Source: Allosalinactinospora lopnorensis (GTDB lineage: Bacteria > Actinomycetota > Actinomycetes > Streptosporangiales > Streptosporangiaceae). Taken from it: a stretch of 52,300 nt of DNA. A program made the translations under genes and the position numbers. The stretch is from the NCBI RefSeq assembly GCF_000981225.1, contig NZ_LAJC01000038.1, forward strand, positions 1-52,300, read 5' to 3'. Below are positions 16,343 through 24,725 of the stretch, piece after piece. Every line of letters begins with the position of its first letter. Positions within the stretch are counted from its first letter, which is position 1. Below the pieces are notes generated by a model. It saw nothing but the letters and a program-made list of their open reading frames with translations, made no database searches and had not been told where the DNA came from.

Positions 16343-16915
16343 TTACCCGGTGAGCGCGGTGCCGTTGTCCTGCGCGGTGTCCTCTGCGAGGGCCTGCCAT
16401 TCGCGGCGCCGGGTTTCGGCGATGGCGATGGCGGCGGCTACGGCGACGTTGAGGGAGCCGACGCGGCCGATTTGCGGGATGTAGCTGATGGCGTCGGCCG
16501 CGGATAGCAGCGCGGGAGAGCACCCGTGGTCTTCGGCGCCGATGGCGAGGCAGATGTCGCCGTGCAGGGGCGCTTCGTGGAGGGGGACGGCGTCGCGTGC
16601 GAGTTCGATGGCGACGACGCGGAACCCTTCGTCGTGGGCGGCGTTGACGGCTTCGGTGCTGGAGCGTGGTTTCCGGCACTGCAGTTTCCGCTCCGTGCCC
16701 AGTGCGGTCTTGCCGACCTGGGGGTGGGAGGGGTCGATGGTGTTGCCGGTGAGCCAGAGTGTCTCTACTCCGAAGGTGGAGCAGGTGCGCAGGATGGAGC
16801 CCAGGTTGAACGGCTGGGAGATGGATTCGGCGATGAGGGCGACGCGGCCCTCGGTGCGCCTGCGCCATTGGCGGTTGAGTCGCTTGACGTCAGTGGGGCG
16901 CAGCTGCGTGCTCAC
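16343..16915 (-). CDS. TrmH/SpoU family RNA 2'-O-methyltransferase
   Basis: A 190-residue SPOUT-fold enzyme. GRVALIAESISQPFNLGSILRTC contains the N-x-G-x-x-R region of motif 1, and LAIGAEDHGCSPALL and IPQIGRVGSLNVAVAAAIAI are motifs 2 and 3 of the TrmH class (GxExxG; IPmxGxxxSLNVs). The protein methylates the ribose 2'-OH of a tRNA or rRNA residue using SAM. The short N-terminal extension (RPTDVKRLNRQWRRRTEG) is as in TrmH-type proteins. GTG 16915 with AGGAA 10 nt upstream is the best start. The exact RNA target is not decidable. Confidence 0.85.
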   Translation of the reverse strand: MSTQLRPTDVKRLNRQWRRRTEGRVALIAESISQPFNLGSILRTCSTFGVETLWLTGNTIDPSHPQVGKTALGTERKLQCRKPRSSTEAVNAAHDEGFRVVAIELARDAVPLHEAPLHGDICLAIGAEDHGCSPALLSAADAISYIPQIGRVGSLNVAVAAAIAIAETRRREWQALAEDTAQDNGTALTG

Positions 16916-17034
16916 CTGGGCTCTGTTCCTTGTGTCTGGGCTTGGTTCCGGCTGTGGGCACCGTCGTGCTCTGGTGCGATCTGCTTCAGGATATCGCCGG
17001 CTGGATCTGTTGTGTGTGGTGGTCGGTGGGGTTG

Positions 17035-17655
17035 TCATGGGTGGTGGGTGCGCAGAACGCGGAATCCGGCGCGGGAGGCTGCTCGTTCGGTGGGGTGGCC
17101 GTTGTCGTTGAGCCAGCGTTGCAGGGAGTCGGCGCCGAGGTTGCGCTGGACGACGAGGTGGGCGGTGCCGTTGGGGGAGAGGCGGGCCAGCCAGGTGCAC
17201 AGGAGTGAGTGCAGGGCTTGTTTGCCGACGCGGATGGGCGGGTTGGACCAGATGGCGTCGAAGGGGCCGTTGAGGAGGGCGTGTTCGTCCGCTGGGGCTC
17301 CGGTGTTGTCGATGAGGTGGAAGTGGGCGTTGTCGAGGTGGTTGTGGTGGGCGTTGGCCGCGGCCAGTTTGACGGCGCGGCTGTTGACGTCCACCCCCAG
17401 TACCGATGCGTTGTGTGCGCGTGTGGCCATTGTGAGGGCTATGGGGCCGTATCCGCAGCCGAGGTCGAGGAGTGTTCCGCCGTTTGGTGGCGCGGGGACG
17501 GTTTCCAGCAGAATGCGGGTGCCCAGGTCGATTTTGTCGGGGGAGAAGACGCCCCGGTCGGTGTTCAGCCGCAGGTGGAGGTCGGGCAGGACGAGGTCGA
17601 CGGTGCCGGGGCGGCTGGCCGCGTCGGGGTCGGGGTCGAAGTAGTGCTGCGCCAC
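17035..17655 (-). CDS. RsmC/RlmG-like class I methyltransferase
   Basis: A 206-residue protein: SAM motif I is LLDLGCGYGP (62-71), followed by LGVDVNSRAVKLAAANA, and motif IV is WSNPPI (136-141). NPPI is the signature of RsmC-type base N-methyltransferases that act on guanine (m2G1207 of 16S rRNA in the model enzyme). GVFSPDKIDLGTRILLE before motif I is also characteristic. The protein lacks the N-terminal pseudo-domain of E. coli RsmC, as in most actinobacterial versions. GTG start at 17655. Divergent from the SDR gene, sharing a TetR-like operator. Confidence 0.85.
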   Translation of the reverse strand: MAQHYFDPDPDAASRPGTVDLVLPDLHLRLNTDRGVFSPDKIDLGTRILLETVPAPPNGGTLLDLGCGYGPIALTMATRAHNASVLGVDVNSRAVKLAAANAHHNHLDNAHFHLIDNTGAPADEHALLNGPFDAIWSNPPIRVGKQALHSLLCTWLARLSPNGTAHLVVQRNLGADSLQRWLNDNGHPTERAASRAGFRVLRTHHP

Positions 17656-17706
17656 GCGGCGACGTTACCAGGAGGTTCGGGGTGGTGAGCTGCACCCTGT
17701 GCCGCG

Positions 17707-17724
17707 ACCGACCGGTTGGTCGGT
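17707..17724. promoter_or_regulatory. TetR-type palindromic operator
   Basis: ACCGACC-GGTT-GGTCGGT is a perfect 7-bp inverted repeat with a 4-nt centre, 58 nt before the SDR start and 52 nt before the divergent methyltransferase. The sequence class is typical of TetR-family operators of actinobacteria. No tetR gene lies nearby, so the regulator acts in trans. Confidence 0.55.
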
Positions 17725-17781
17725 ACTGTTGTACGGGCCGAGCACCTGGCGCAACGACGCCAAGACGAAAGGATAGTGGTC

Positions 17782-18540
17782 GTGGGACGTTTCGACGGGA
17801 AAGTCGCCATCATCACCGGTGCCAGCCGCGGGATCGGGCTGGCCGCGGCCCGGCGCATCGTGAGCGAGGGAGGCCGGGTCGTCATCACGGGGCGCAAGCC
17901 CGACGCCCTGGAGAAGGCGGTGGCCGATCTCGGCGGGGAGGGGTACGTGCTCGCGGTCGCGGGCAAGGCCCAGGACGCCGAGCACCAAGAGGAGGCAGTG
18001 GAGCAGGCGCTGGCGACCTTCGGCCGGATCGACGTGCTCGTCAACAATACCGGGATCAACCCGGTCTTCGACGCGGTCGTCAATGTCGACCCTTCCGCTA
18101 TGGCCAAGATTTTCGAGGTCAACGTGATAGCCGCGGCCTCCTGGGTCTCGGTGGTGCACCGCGCCTGGATGAAGGACAACGGGGGCGCGGTCGTCAACGT
18201 GGCCTCGCTGGCCGGCCAGTACCCCTCGCCCGGTATCGGTGTCTACGGTGCCAGCAAGGCCGCGCTGATCAATCTCACTCAGCAGCTCGCCTACGAGTTG
18301 GCCCACAACGGGATCCGGGTGAACGCCGTGGCCCCGGCCGTGGTGAAAACCAGTTTCGCCACGGCTCTGTACGCCGACAACGAGGAGGAGGTGGCCGCCG
18401 GCTACCCGCTGGGGCGGCTGGGGGTTCCCGAGGATGTCGCCGCGGCGATCGCCTACCTCGCCTCAGAGGACGCGGCGTGGGTGACGGGGCAGGTCCACAC
18501 CCTGGACGGGGGGCGCACCCTCAGTGCGGGGGTGGAATGA
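17782..18540 (+). CDS. Short-chain dehydrogenase/reductase
   Basis: A 252-residue classical SDR. GASRGIG (13-19) is the NAD(P)-binding loop, NNTG replaces the usual NNAG, and Ser142, Tyr155 and Lys159 form the catalytic set (YGASK). VTGQVHTLDGG is the standard C-terminal segment. It oxidises or reduces a hydroxyl/keto group of an unknown substrate; 3-oxoacyl reductase-like and glucose dehydrogenase-like members look the same here. GTG at 17776 or 17782 follows AAAGGA. The upstream TetR-type palindrome suggests inducible expression. Confidence 0.87.
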   Translation: MGRFDGKVAIITGASRGIGLAAARRIVSEGGRVVITGRKPDALEKAVADLGGEGYVLAVAGKAQDAEHQEEAVEQALATFGRIDVLVNNTGINPVFDAVVNVDPSAMAKIFEVNVIAAASWVSVVHRAWMKDNGGAVVNVASLAGQYPSPGIGVYGASKAALINLTQQLAYELAHNGIRVNAVAPAVVKTSFATALYADNEEEVAAGYPLGRLGVPEDVAAAIAYLASEDAAWVTGQVHTLDGGRTLSAGVE

Positions 18541-18601
18541 GCGGCGTACCTGAGATGCCCGCCGGTGATGCGGGAGGCCGCCGCCGGTAGTGGGTGCTTA
18601 C

Positions 18602-18636
18602 CGGACTCCGATGTCGGAAAACGGTATCGGAGTCCG
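18602..18636 (+). promoter_or_regulatory. Palindrome in front of the chrA stub
   Basis: CGGACTCCGAT and ATCGGAGTCCG form perfect 11-bp arms around a 13-nt centre. It lies between the SDR stop and the chrA ribosome site. It could be the operator of the former chrA gene or a terminator of the SDR without a U-tract. Confidence 0.45.
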
Positions 18637-18657
18637 TCGGCCGTTGAGGAGGCGAGC

Positions 18658-18846
18658 ATGATCGCACCGCCGGAGGCTTCTCCCGCCGGTGGTGCGCGGG
18701 TGAGCGTGGGGGAGGGGCCCTCGGTGAAGGGCGGGGGATCGGCCGCCGAGGTGTTCCGGGTGTTTCTGGGGCTGGGGCTGACCTCGTTCGGCGGGCCGGT
18801 GGCGCACCTTGGCTACTTCCGCGAGGCGGTCGTGGTGCGGCGCCCT
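18658..18846 (+). pseudogene. chrA: Chromate transporter ChrA, N-terminal stub
   Basis: After GAGGAGG and ATG 18658 the frame reads a polar tail, then AAEVFRVFLGLGLTSFGGPV and AHLGYFREAVVVRR, the conserved opening of CHR-family chromate transporters (LGLTSFGGPvAHlGyFr.efV.rr). Similarity ends abruptly near 18846; the remaining frame to 18948 is unrelated arginine/proline-rich sequence. Intact ChrA has 10-12 helices and about 380 residues, so over 80% is gone. No later ChrA piece appears in the following 400 bp, which points to a deletion rather than a simple frameshift. Confidence 0.68.
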
Positions 18847-19258
18847 GTAGGCAGTCGGGGCGGGAGCGGGGTGCGGCCCGCGTCAGCCGGTGGGCCTCTG
18901 GCGCGACCGGGGCTCCTTCGGGCTTCTTTGCCACCTGCGGCGGGATGAGAACACCGGGCATTGCAATCCCGGTGTGCTCAGCGGAGGATAGTGGGTGACC
19001 CCCTTGTCAGGGGGAGGACCGATGCGAGCGCAGAGCGGCGACCGGCGCGTCGTCGAGGGGCCGCGCGAAGGCGTGCACCGCCGCACTGGTGCGGTGCCGG
19101 AGTCCGGGGCGGGGATGGGGCTTTCCGTGCCTGGTCCGCCGGATCGGCGGGGGAGCGGACCATGATGTGCTGGTCTACCCGGGGCCCGAGGCTCATATCG
19201 AAGAAGGGCCGGGCGAGCGCTGCGCGCCGGCCATGGGCTATTTGGGGGTGAGCTTCAT
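18847..19258. other. Intergenic region with two hairpins downstream of the chrA stub
   Basis: About 410 bp with no supported gene. It contains ACACCGGG/CCCGGTGT with a 9-nt loop (18951-18975) and CCCCCT-TGTC-AGGGGG (18999-19014). The latter, preceded by GTGA and followed by AGGACC, resembles a MerR-type dyad. A short frame (19089-19271) ends in a plausible peptide but lacks a ribosome site. Confidence 0.4.
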
Positions 19259-19534
19259 ATGCACACTATGAAGCGATGGAACGTCGACATCCTGCTGTCG
19301 GAGGAGACCGAGGGCGACTCCACCCGCACCTGGGCCGAGGCCGGACTCGCCTCCGACGACGGTTCGAGTCTGCGCGGGCACGGCATGGCGCGCAAGCACC
19401 CGGCCGACGCCGACGTCCCTGAGATCGGTGACGAGCTCGCGGTGTCCCGCGCCCTGGCCGACCTGTCACGCCAGCTGCGGCAGGTGGCGGCGGAGGACAT
19501 CTCCGAGCACACCGGGACTCCTTGGCGGCCGTGA
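19259..19534 (+). CDS. DUF1876 domain-containing protein
   Basis: A 91-residue protein typical of the actinobacterial DUF1876 family: KRWNVDILLSEETEGDSTRT, GHGMARKHPADADVPEIGDE and LAVSRALADLSRQLRQVAAEDI are the family hallmarks. The fold is dsRBD-like; the function is unknown. GGGGGTG lies 8 nt before ATG 19259; a second ATG at 19268 is also possible. Confidence 0.88.
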   Translation: MHTMKRWNVDILLSEETEGDSTRTWAEAGLASDDGSSLRGHGMARKHPADADVPEIGDELAVSRALADLSRQLRQVAAEDISEHTGTPWRP

Positions 19535-19615
19535 GGCGCAGCGGCCGGTTGTGGTCGCATCCGATGCGGGAAAAATTCACTAGGGCGTGATCATGCTGGG
19601 GCAGACTCTGCCGGT

Positions 19616-20877
19616 ATGACCACCTCTCCTGGTTCGCATTCGCAGGCGGAGTCGGCTCGGCAGCTGGGCGCCCCGAACGCCGTCGTCATCGGCGCGGCGG
19701 CGATGGTCGGCGCCGGGGTGTTCGCCGTGTTCGCCCCGGCGGCCGGCGCCGCCGGGGCGTGGCTGCCCGTCGCCGTGGTGATCGCCGGTGTGGTCGCCTA
19801 CTGCAACGCGATCTCGTCTGCGCGGTTGGCGGCCCGCCATCCCGGGTCCGGGGGTGCCTACGTTTACGGTCGCGAGCGCCTGGGGGAACTGTGGGGCTAC
19901 CTGGCCGGCTGGGCGTTCGTGGTGGGCAAGATCGCCTCCTGCGCGGCGATGGCTCTGACCTTCGCGGCCTATGTGCTGCCGGGCTGGGAGCGGCCGGCGG
20001 CGGTGCTCGCGGTCGTGGCGCTGACCGCGGCCGGCCATTTCGGGGTGCGCACCCGGCCTGGCTGAGCCGGCTGTTCCTGGCGGCGGTGCTGGCGGTGCTG
20101 GCCGCTGTCGTGGTGGCGGCCCTGGGCAGCGGGGGCGCCGATCACGGGCACCTGGCGGTGTCTCGCGAGTGGCCGGGCTTCTTCGGGCTGCTCGGCGCGG
20201 CGGGAATGGTGTTCTTCGCCTTCGTGGGGTATTCCCGCATCGCCGTGTTGGGCGGGCGGGTGCGTGAGCCCCAGACCACGATCCCACGCGCCATCACGAT
20301 CGCGCTGGCCGGTGTGTCGGCGGTGTACCTGCTGGTGGGTGCTTCGGCGCTGATGGTGATGGGCCGCGAGCGGCTTTCGGTCAGCGCCGCGCCCCTGGCC
20401 GATATGGTGGCCGCGGTGGGCAGATCCGAGCTGGTGCCGGCGGTCGTCGCGGGGGCCGCGCTGGCCAGCCTGGGGGCGCTGGTCTCGCTGATCCCGGGGG
20501 TTTCGCGCGCCGTGTCGGCGATGGCCGCTGACGGTCACCTGCCTCGCTACCTGGCCGGTTCCGGTGTGGCGCACCGGGCGGAGGTCGCGGTGGGTGCGCT
20601 GGTTGTGCTGCTGGCGCTGACGTTGGAGGTCCGGGGCGCGATCGGGCTTTCGGCGTTTGGGGTGCTGGCCTACTACACGATCGCCAACGCCTCGGCTCTG
20701 CGGCTGGGGCCGGAGGAGAACCGGCCCCCGCTGCTGGTGCCGGTGGTGGGTCTGGCCGGGTGTGTCGTCTTGGCGTTCAGCCTGCCGCTGCCTTCGGTGG
20801 TCCTCGGGACGTCCGTGATCGCTGCCGGCGCCTTCGCGTGGCTGCTGCACCAGGCCGTCCCTTGGCGCGGCAGGTGA
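19616..20877 (+). pseudogene. APC-type amino acid permease, disrupted by one-base loss
   Basis: Two abutting frames together make one normal APC permease of about 420 residues. The first (19616-20065) covers helices 1-5: LGAPNAVVIGAAAMVGAGVFA, GSGGAYVYGRERLGELWGYLAGW. It stops after GVRTRPG. The second continues as AWLSRLFLAAVLAVLAAVVV, FVGYSRIAVLGGRVREPQTTIPRA to the end at 20877. Adding one C at the CC near 20057 turns GVRTRPG-stop into GVRTRPAWLSRLF, restoring the frame. Both halves keep conserved motifs, so a sequencing indel or very recent mutation is likely. The product would import or exchange amino acids or polyamines. Confidence 0.75.
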
Positions 20878-20898
20878 TGGTGGGCCGCGCGCCGGGGC

Positions 20899-21777
20899 TC
20901 AGTGCGGGCTGGCCGCGGTCAGCGCGGTCAGCCCGCGCCGGGCGGTGCTGGAGAGCCGCATGTGGGGCAGGTCGTCGGGGGTGAACCACGCGCTGTCGAT
21001 GGTCGACCCGGCCGCCTCGGTCACGGTCGGGGTGCTCGGGTGGTCCACGTGGACGTGGAAGAACACCCAGATCGCGTAGATGTCGGTCGCTTCGCTCTCC
21101 GGCCCCGGCTGGCCGCCTTTGTGGTGGCGGGCGATGGCGATGAGGCGGCCGACCTCACCGCGCTGCCCGGTCTCTTCGAGGAGTTCGCGGCTCAGCGCCG
21201 CGTGGACCTCCTCGCCGTGGTCGACGCCGCCGCCGGGCAGGTGCCAGGATCCGGCGCCGGGAAAGCCGGGGGCGATCTTGGTGAGGAGGACCCGCCCGGT
21301 CGGGTCGGTGACGATGCCGTAGGCGGCGAATCGCCGCAGTGAGGGCTGGGCGCGGTCGGGCTCGGCGGGCACCAGTTCGGTGGCCGCGGGGTGGGGGGGA
21401 AGCGCCAGGGCCTGGCGCAGGGGCAGGGCGCGCGCGGTTTCGAAACCCGCCGCCTGCGGGGTCACGGGGTCCTGCGGTCCGGCCGTGTAGTAGATGCGGT
21501 CGATGTGCAGCCGGACGGGGTCGTGGGGGTCGGCCAGGCTGAGGATGTCGGTGCGCACGTGGTAGGGGCTGATGCGGGCCCCCGGGGGCAGGCCCGCCGA
21601 GGCGCGCGCGACGTCGGCGGGGTCCTCACCGAAGCGCACCCGCGCCCCGGGCAGTGTCCAGGGGGTGTCGCCGGTGCGCACCGCGGTGGCCTCCCCCTGG
21701 GCGGTGAGCCCGATGAGGTGGGCGCTCACCCGGCGTATGGGCCTTTCCGCGGGGTCGCCGGGGGCGGCGGCGCTCAC
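20899..21777 (-). CDS. Tandem Nudix protein (degenerate N-terminal plus intact C-terminal Nudix domain)
   Basis: A 292-residue protein. The C-terminal domain (about 150-285) has a complete Nudix box, [24 protein letters not shown] split as GG-VDHGEE, then SRELLEETG, preceded by GSWHLP. The N-terminal half (10-135) has the same strand pattern ([21 protein letters not shown]) but lost the REXXEE glutamates, so only the second domain should hydrolyse. Start GTG 21777 overlaps the stop of the upstream HAD gene (GTGA), so the two are translationally coupled. Substrate unknown. Confidence 0.82.
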   Translation of the reverse strand: MSAAAPGDPAERPIRRVSAHLIGLTAQGEATAVRTGDTPWTLPGARVRFGEDPADVARASAGLPPGARISPYHVRTDILSLADPHDPVRLHIDRIYYTAGPQDPVTPQAAGFETARALPLRQALALPPHPAATELVPAEPDRAQPSLRRFAAYGIVTDPTGRVLLTKIAPGFPGAGSWHLPGGGVDHGEEVHAALSRELLEETGQRGEVGRLIAIARHHKGGQPGPESEATDIYAIWVFFHVHVDHPSTPTVTEAAGSTIDSAWFTPDDLPHMRLSSTARRGLTALTAASPH

Positions 21778-22622
21778 TGCGGCTCCGGGTCGGCGGGGCC
21801 GCCGGCGGTGACGCCGTCTTGGGGGGCGGGGGGCTGGCCGCTCGGCGGCGCGGCGGCGCTGTCGGGGGAGCCGATGCTCCTGGCCTGTTCCATCGCCGGG
21901 CGGGGGCGGTCCTCGCCGTTTCCGCTCATCGGGAGCAGCTCGTCCAGGCCGGAGATGGTGGCGATGTCGTTCTGCCCGTGGTGCCGGGCGTGCCGGTCGA
22001 GCAGGACGGGGCGCAGGCCGGCGGCGACCGCGCCGAGGGCGTCAGCCCGCAGCTGGTCGCCGATGTGCCAGCACCGGCCGGGGTCGACGTCGAGGTGGCG
22101 GCAGGCCGTGTGGAAGATCTGCGGGTCGGGTTTGGCTACTCTCGCGGTGTCGGCGCACACGATGGTGTGGAAGTGGTGGGTGATGTCGAGCACGGCGAGT
22201 TTGTCGTGCTGGAAGGACTCGATTCCGTTGGTGATGACGCCCAGTCTGACTCCGGCGGCGGCGAGTTCGCCCAGCACCGGGGCGACGTCGGGGAAGGACC
22301 GCCAGGCTTCCCGGTGGGAGCGCAGGTACAGCTGGTAGAGCTCGTCGCAGTGCTCGTCGGGGAGGTCGGGGTGTCCGGCCTGGCTGGCCAGGGCCCGCAC
22401 GCGTTCGCGGCGCTGCTCGGCCAGGGTGAGCCGCCCGTCGATGTAGGCGTTGAAGGAGATATCGGTCTGGACGTCCCAGAGACGCCGTGCGGCGGTGAAC
22501 TCGGGGTGGCCGAGTCGGTCCATCAGGGTTCGCAGCCCGGCGGAGCTGGCCGCGTGGTCGTCCAGCAGCGTGTCGTCGAGGTCGAAGAAGATCGCTGCGG
22601 GTGTGGGGGAAGGGTCCGGCAT
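21774..22622 (-). CDS. HAD family hydrolase
   Basis: A 282-residue HAD phosphatase-like enzyme. Motif I is [10 protein letters not shown] (Asp14 nucleophile, Asp16), motif II VITNG, motif III the lysine in VAKPDPQIF, and motif [15 protein letters not shown], all intact. A helical cap lies between I and II, as in subfamily IA (haloacid dehalogenase/YjjG-like nucleotidases). The last 55 residues are Pro/Gly-rich and unstructured, an unusual tail. An alternative start is ATG 22637, five residues upstream. The coupled Nudix gene hints at nucleotide metabolism or house-cleaning, which is inference. Confidence 0.85.
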   Translation of the reverse strand: MPDPSPTPAAIFFDLDDTLLDDHAASSAGLRTLMDRLGHPEFTAARRLWDVQTDISFNAYIDGRLTLAEQRRERVRALASQAGHPDLPDEHCDELYQLYLRSHREAWRSFPDVAPVLGELAAAGVRLGVITNGIESFQHDKLAVLDITHHFHTIVCADTARVAKPDPQIFHTACRHLDVDPGRCWHIGDQLRADALGAVAAGLRPVLLDRHARHHGQNDIATISGLDELLPMSGNGEDRPRPAMEQARSIGSPDSAAAPPSGQPPAPQDGVTAGGPADPEPQ

Positions 22623-22746
22623 CGTTTCGTTTCTCATCGCGTATGGCAACAGGGCAAACATTGACACGCTACCGTTTGATCTGGGACGACGCGGATCGCC
22701 GTGCCGGCGGGGGCAGGGGCCCCGCCGCGCCAGGGGCGCGGCGGGC

Positions 22747-23694
22747 TCAGGGGAGCCGCTGGAACCAGAGCAGGGAGGTGAGGGCGGTGGCACCGGCGAG
22801 CAGCAGCGCGACGAACACGAACCTGGTGACGACCTCCTCGTGGACCGTTTCGGTGCCCAGTGAGGAACCGATGTCTGAGTAGACGTCGGTGAGTTCGGCC
22901 TCGGACTCGGCCTCGTAGAAGTGCCCCCCGGTGGCCCCCGCGAGCCGCTCCAGGGCGTCCTTGTCGATGTCGGCCTCCACGTACTGGCCGTTGATCTCGA
23001 TGAGCGAGGCACCCGATCCGAAGGCGATGGTGGACACGGGCACACCGGCGTCGGTGGCGGCGTCGGCGGCGGAGGTGACGGGGCGGCCGCTGGTGTTCTC
23101 CCCGTCGGAGAGCAGGACGATGGCCGAGGGCGGCGGGTCGTCGCCGGCTTCCTCGTCGAAGGAGTGGATGGCCTGCAGGGAGGTGAAGACCCCTTCGCCG
23201 ATGGCGGTGCCGGGTGACATCTGCAGGCTGTCGATGGAGTCGGCCACCCCTTGGTGGTCCTGGGAGGGGGAGACGGCAACGCCGGCGGTCGCGGAGAACT
23301 GCACGAGCCCGACGTTGAACCGGTCGGGCAGCGAGTCGATGAACCCCCGGGCGGACTCCTTGGCCGCGGTGAGCCGGTCGGGGTCGACATCGGTCGCCGC
23401 CATGGAGGGGGAGACGTCGATCGCGACCATGATGGTGGCGCGCTCACGCGGTACTTCGACCGGCATGGCGGGCCGGGCCACCGCGAGGATCATCACCCCG
23501 ATGGTGAGGCAGAACAGGGCGGCGCTGACATGGCGCCGCCAGCCGGGCCGCCTGGGCGCGACCTGGTCGAGCAGGGCGAGGTTGGTGAATCTGAGGGTGT
23601 AGTCCCTGCGGTGGTACTGCAGCACGACGTAGAGGGCGGCGAGCGCCGCAAGGGCCAGCAGCCACCACAGTCGGCCTGCGGCGAGGAAGGTCAC
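22747..23694 (-). CDS. VWA domain membrane protein (BatA-like)
   Basis: A 315-residue protein. Two membrane helices lie near the N-terminus (about 8-26 and 55-74), then a von Willebrand A domain (about 88-285) with an intact MIDAS, DVSPS (93-97) and LLSDGENT, and a C-terminal helix (about 293-311). This is the BatA-type layout (N-terminal Aerotolerance regulator domain). In MoxR-DUF58-VWA operons the three proteins are thought to form a chaperone-like complex that assembles or metallates partners at the membrane. GTG 23694 has AAAGGA upstream; it follows the DUF58 gene by 46 bp. Confidence 0.87.
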   Translation of the reverse strand: MTFLAAGRLWWLLALAALAALYVVLQYHRRDYTLRFTNLALLDQVAPRRPGWRRHVSAALFCLTIGVMILAVARPAMPVEVPRERATIMVAIDVSPSMAATDVDPDRLTAAKESARGFIDSLPDRFNVGLVQFSATAGVAVSPSQDHQGVADSIDSLQMSPGTAIGEGVFTSLQAIHSFDEEAGDDPPPSAIVLLSDGENTSGRPVTSAADAATDAGVPVSTIAFGSGASLIEINGQYVEADIDKDALERLAGATGGHFYEAESEAELTDVYSDIGSSLGTETVHEEVVTRFVFVALLLAGATALTSLLWFQRLP

Positions 23695-23740
23695 CCGGTT
23701 GTCCTTTCGCTGGGGTCAAAGGGCGCGCCGCGGGCGCGGC

Positions 23741-24718
23741 TCAACGTGGCACCACCGGTGTGTGCCGGGCCAGCCGGTGGGCGGTGCGCCGCTGCTCCAC
23801 CACGAACCGGGCCATGTCGACGATCCAATCGCGGTCGGTGCGCAGCACCAGGTGCGGGACCCCGCAACGGCGCAACCCGCCCCGCACCGCGGCGCGCTGG
23901 GCCTGGGCGGCCTCGCGGTAGCGCTGCTGGACTTTCTTGGTGAGCCGGACTTCGCGGGAACGCCCGGTTTCGGGATCCTGCATCGTGACCAAGCCTATGC
24001 CGGGAAGGTCGAGTTCGCGGGGGTCGACAACCTCCACCGCCAGCACCTGGTGGCGAAGGGACAGCTGCCGCAGCGCCGGCTCCCACGGGGCGGGTGCCTG
24101 GGCGTCCGCCCCGGGAGGCGTGTCCAGGAAATCGGAGATGATCACGCGCAGGCCGCGGCGCGGGCGGGTGCGCGCCAGGTCGGCGAGGCCCTCGCCGAGC
24201 GAGACCCCCGCACCGTTGCGGCCGTCGCCGCGCGGCGCCGATGCCACGGTGGACAGCAGCGCCAAAAGCGCCGCCTTGCCCGAACGGGCCGGCCACCGCC
24301 GGATCTGCCCCCGGTGCAGGAAGTGGGCGCCGAAGCGGTCGCCGACCCGCTGGGTGAGCACGTTGACCGCCGCGAGCGCGCCGAGGGCGACCTCGCGTTT
24401 CTCCTGGTGCCCGGTGCCGAAATCCATGCTGGCCGACATGTCCACCAGGCTCCAGCTCTCCAGTTCCCGGTCGGCGACCAGGTCACGCACGTGCGGGGTG
24501 GTGGTGCGCGCGGTCACGGCCCAGTCCATGAGCCGGACGTCGTCCTCGCCGGGCTGGTAGACGCGGGCCTCGGCGGACTCGCTGCCCGGCCCCAGCCACA
24601 GTCCCAGGTGCTCACCGTGCAGCATGCCTTCCAGGCGCCGGACCACGCGCAGGTCCAGGCGGCGCAGCGCGGCGTGCAGGCGCGGGTCGAATCCGGGGCG
24701 CGGCGCGGGGTGTGCCAT
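23741..24718 (-). CDS. DUF58 domain-containing protein
   Basis: A 325-residue DUF58 protein: RVYQPGEDDVRLMDWAVTART and REVALGALAAVNVLTQRVGD are diagnostic, and LVDMSASMDFG is a VWA-like MIDAS strand. DUF58 proteins work with MoxR ATPases. The start is placed at ATG 24718 because the preceding MoxR gene, once its frame is restored, ends at 24726, eight bases before it. In the sequence as given, the frame runs through from MoxR into DUF58, making an apparent 690-residue fusion; this is most simply an artefact of one missing base at about 24806. Confidence 0.88.
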   Translation of the reverse strand: MAHPAPRPGFDPRLHAALRRLDLRVVRRLEGMLHGEHLGLWLGPGSESAEARVYQPGEDDVRLMDWAVTARTTTPHVRDLVADRELESWSLVDMSASMDFGTGHQEKREVALGALAAVNVLTQRVGDRFGAHFLHRGQIRRWPARSGKAALLALLSTVASAPRGDGRNGAGVSLGEGLADLARTRPRRGLRVIISDFLDTPPGADAQAPAPWEPALRQLSLRHQVLAVEVVDPRELDLPGIGLVTMQDPETGRSREVRLTKKVQQRYREAAQAQRAAVRGGLRRCGVPHLVLRTDRDWIVDMARFVVEQRRTAHRLARHTPVVPR

Positions 24719-24725
24719 GGCGGGC

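Noticed and set aside
19616-20877. Programmed -1 ribosomal frameshift in the permease gene
   Set aside because: No X-XXY-YYZ slippery heptamer or strong downstream stem at the break, and five other genes share the same kind of one-base loss.
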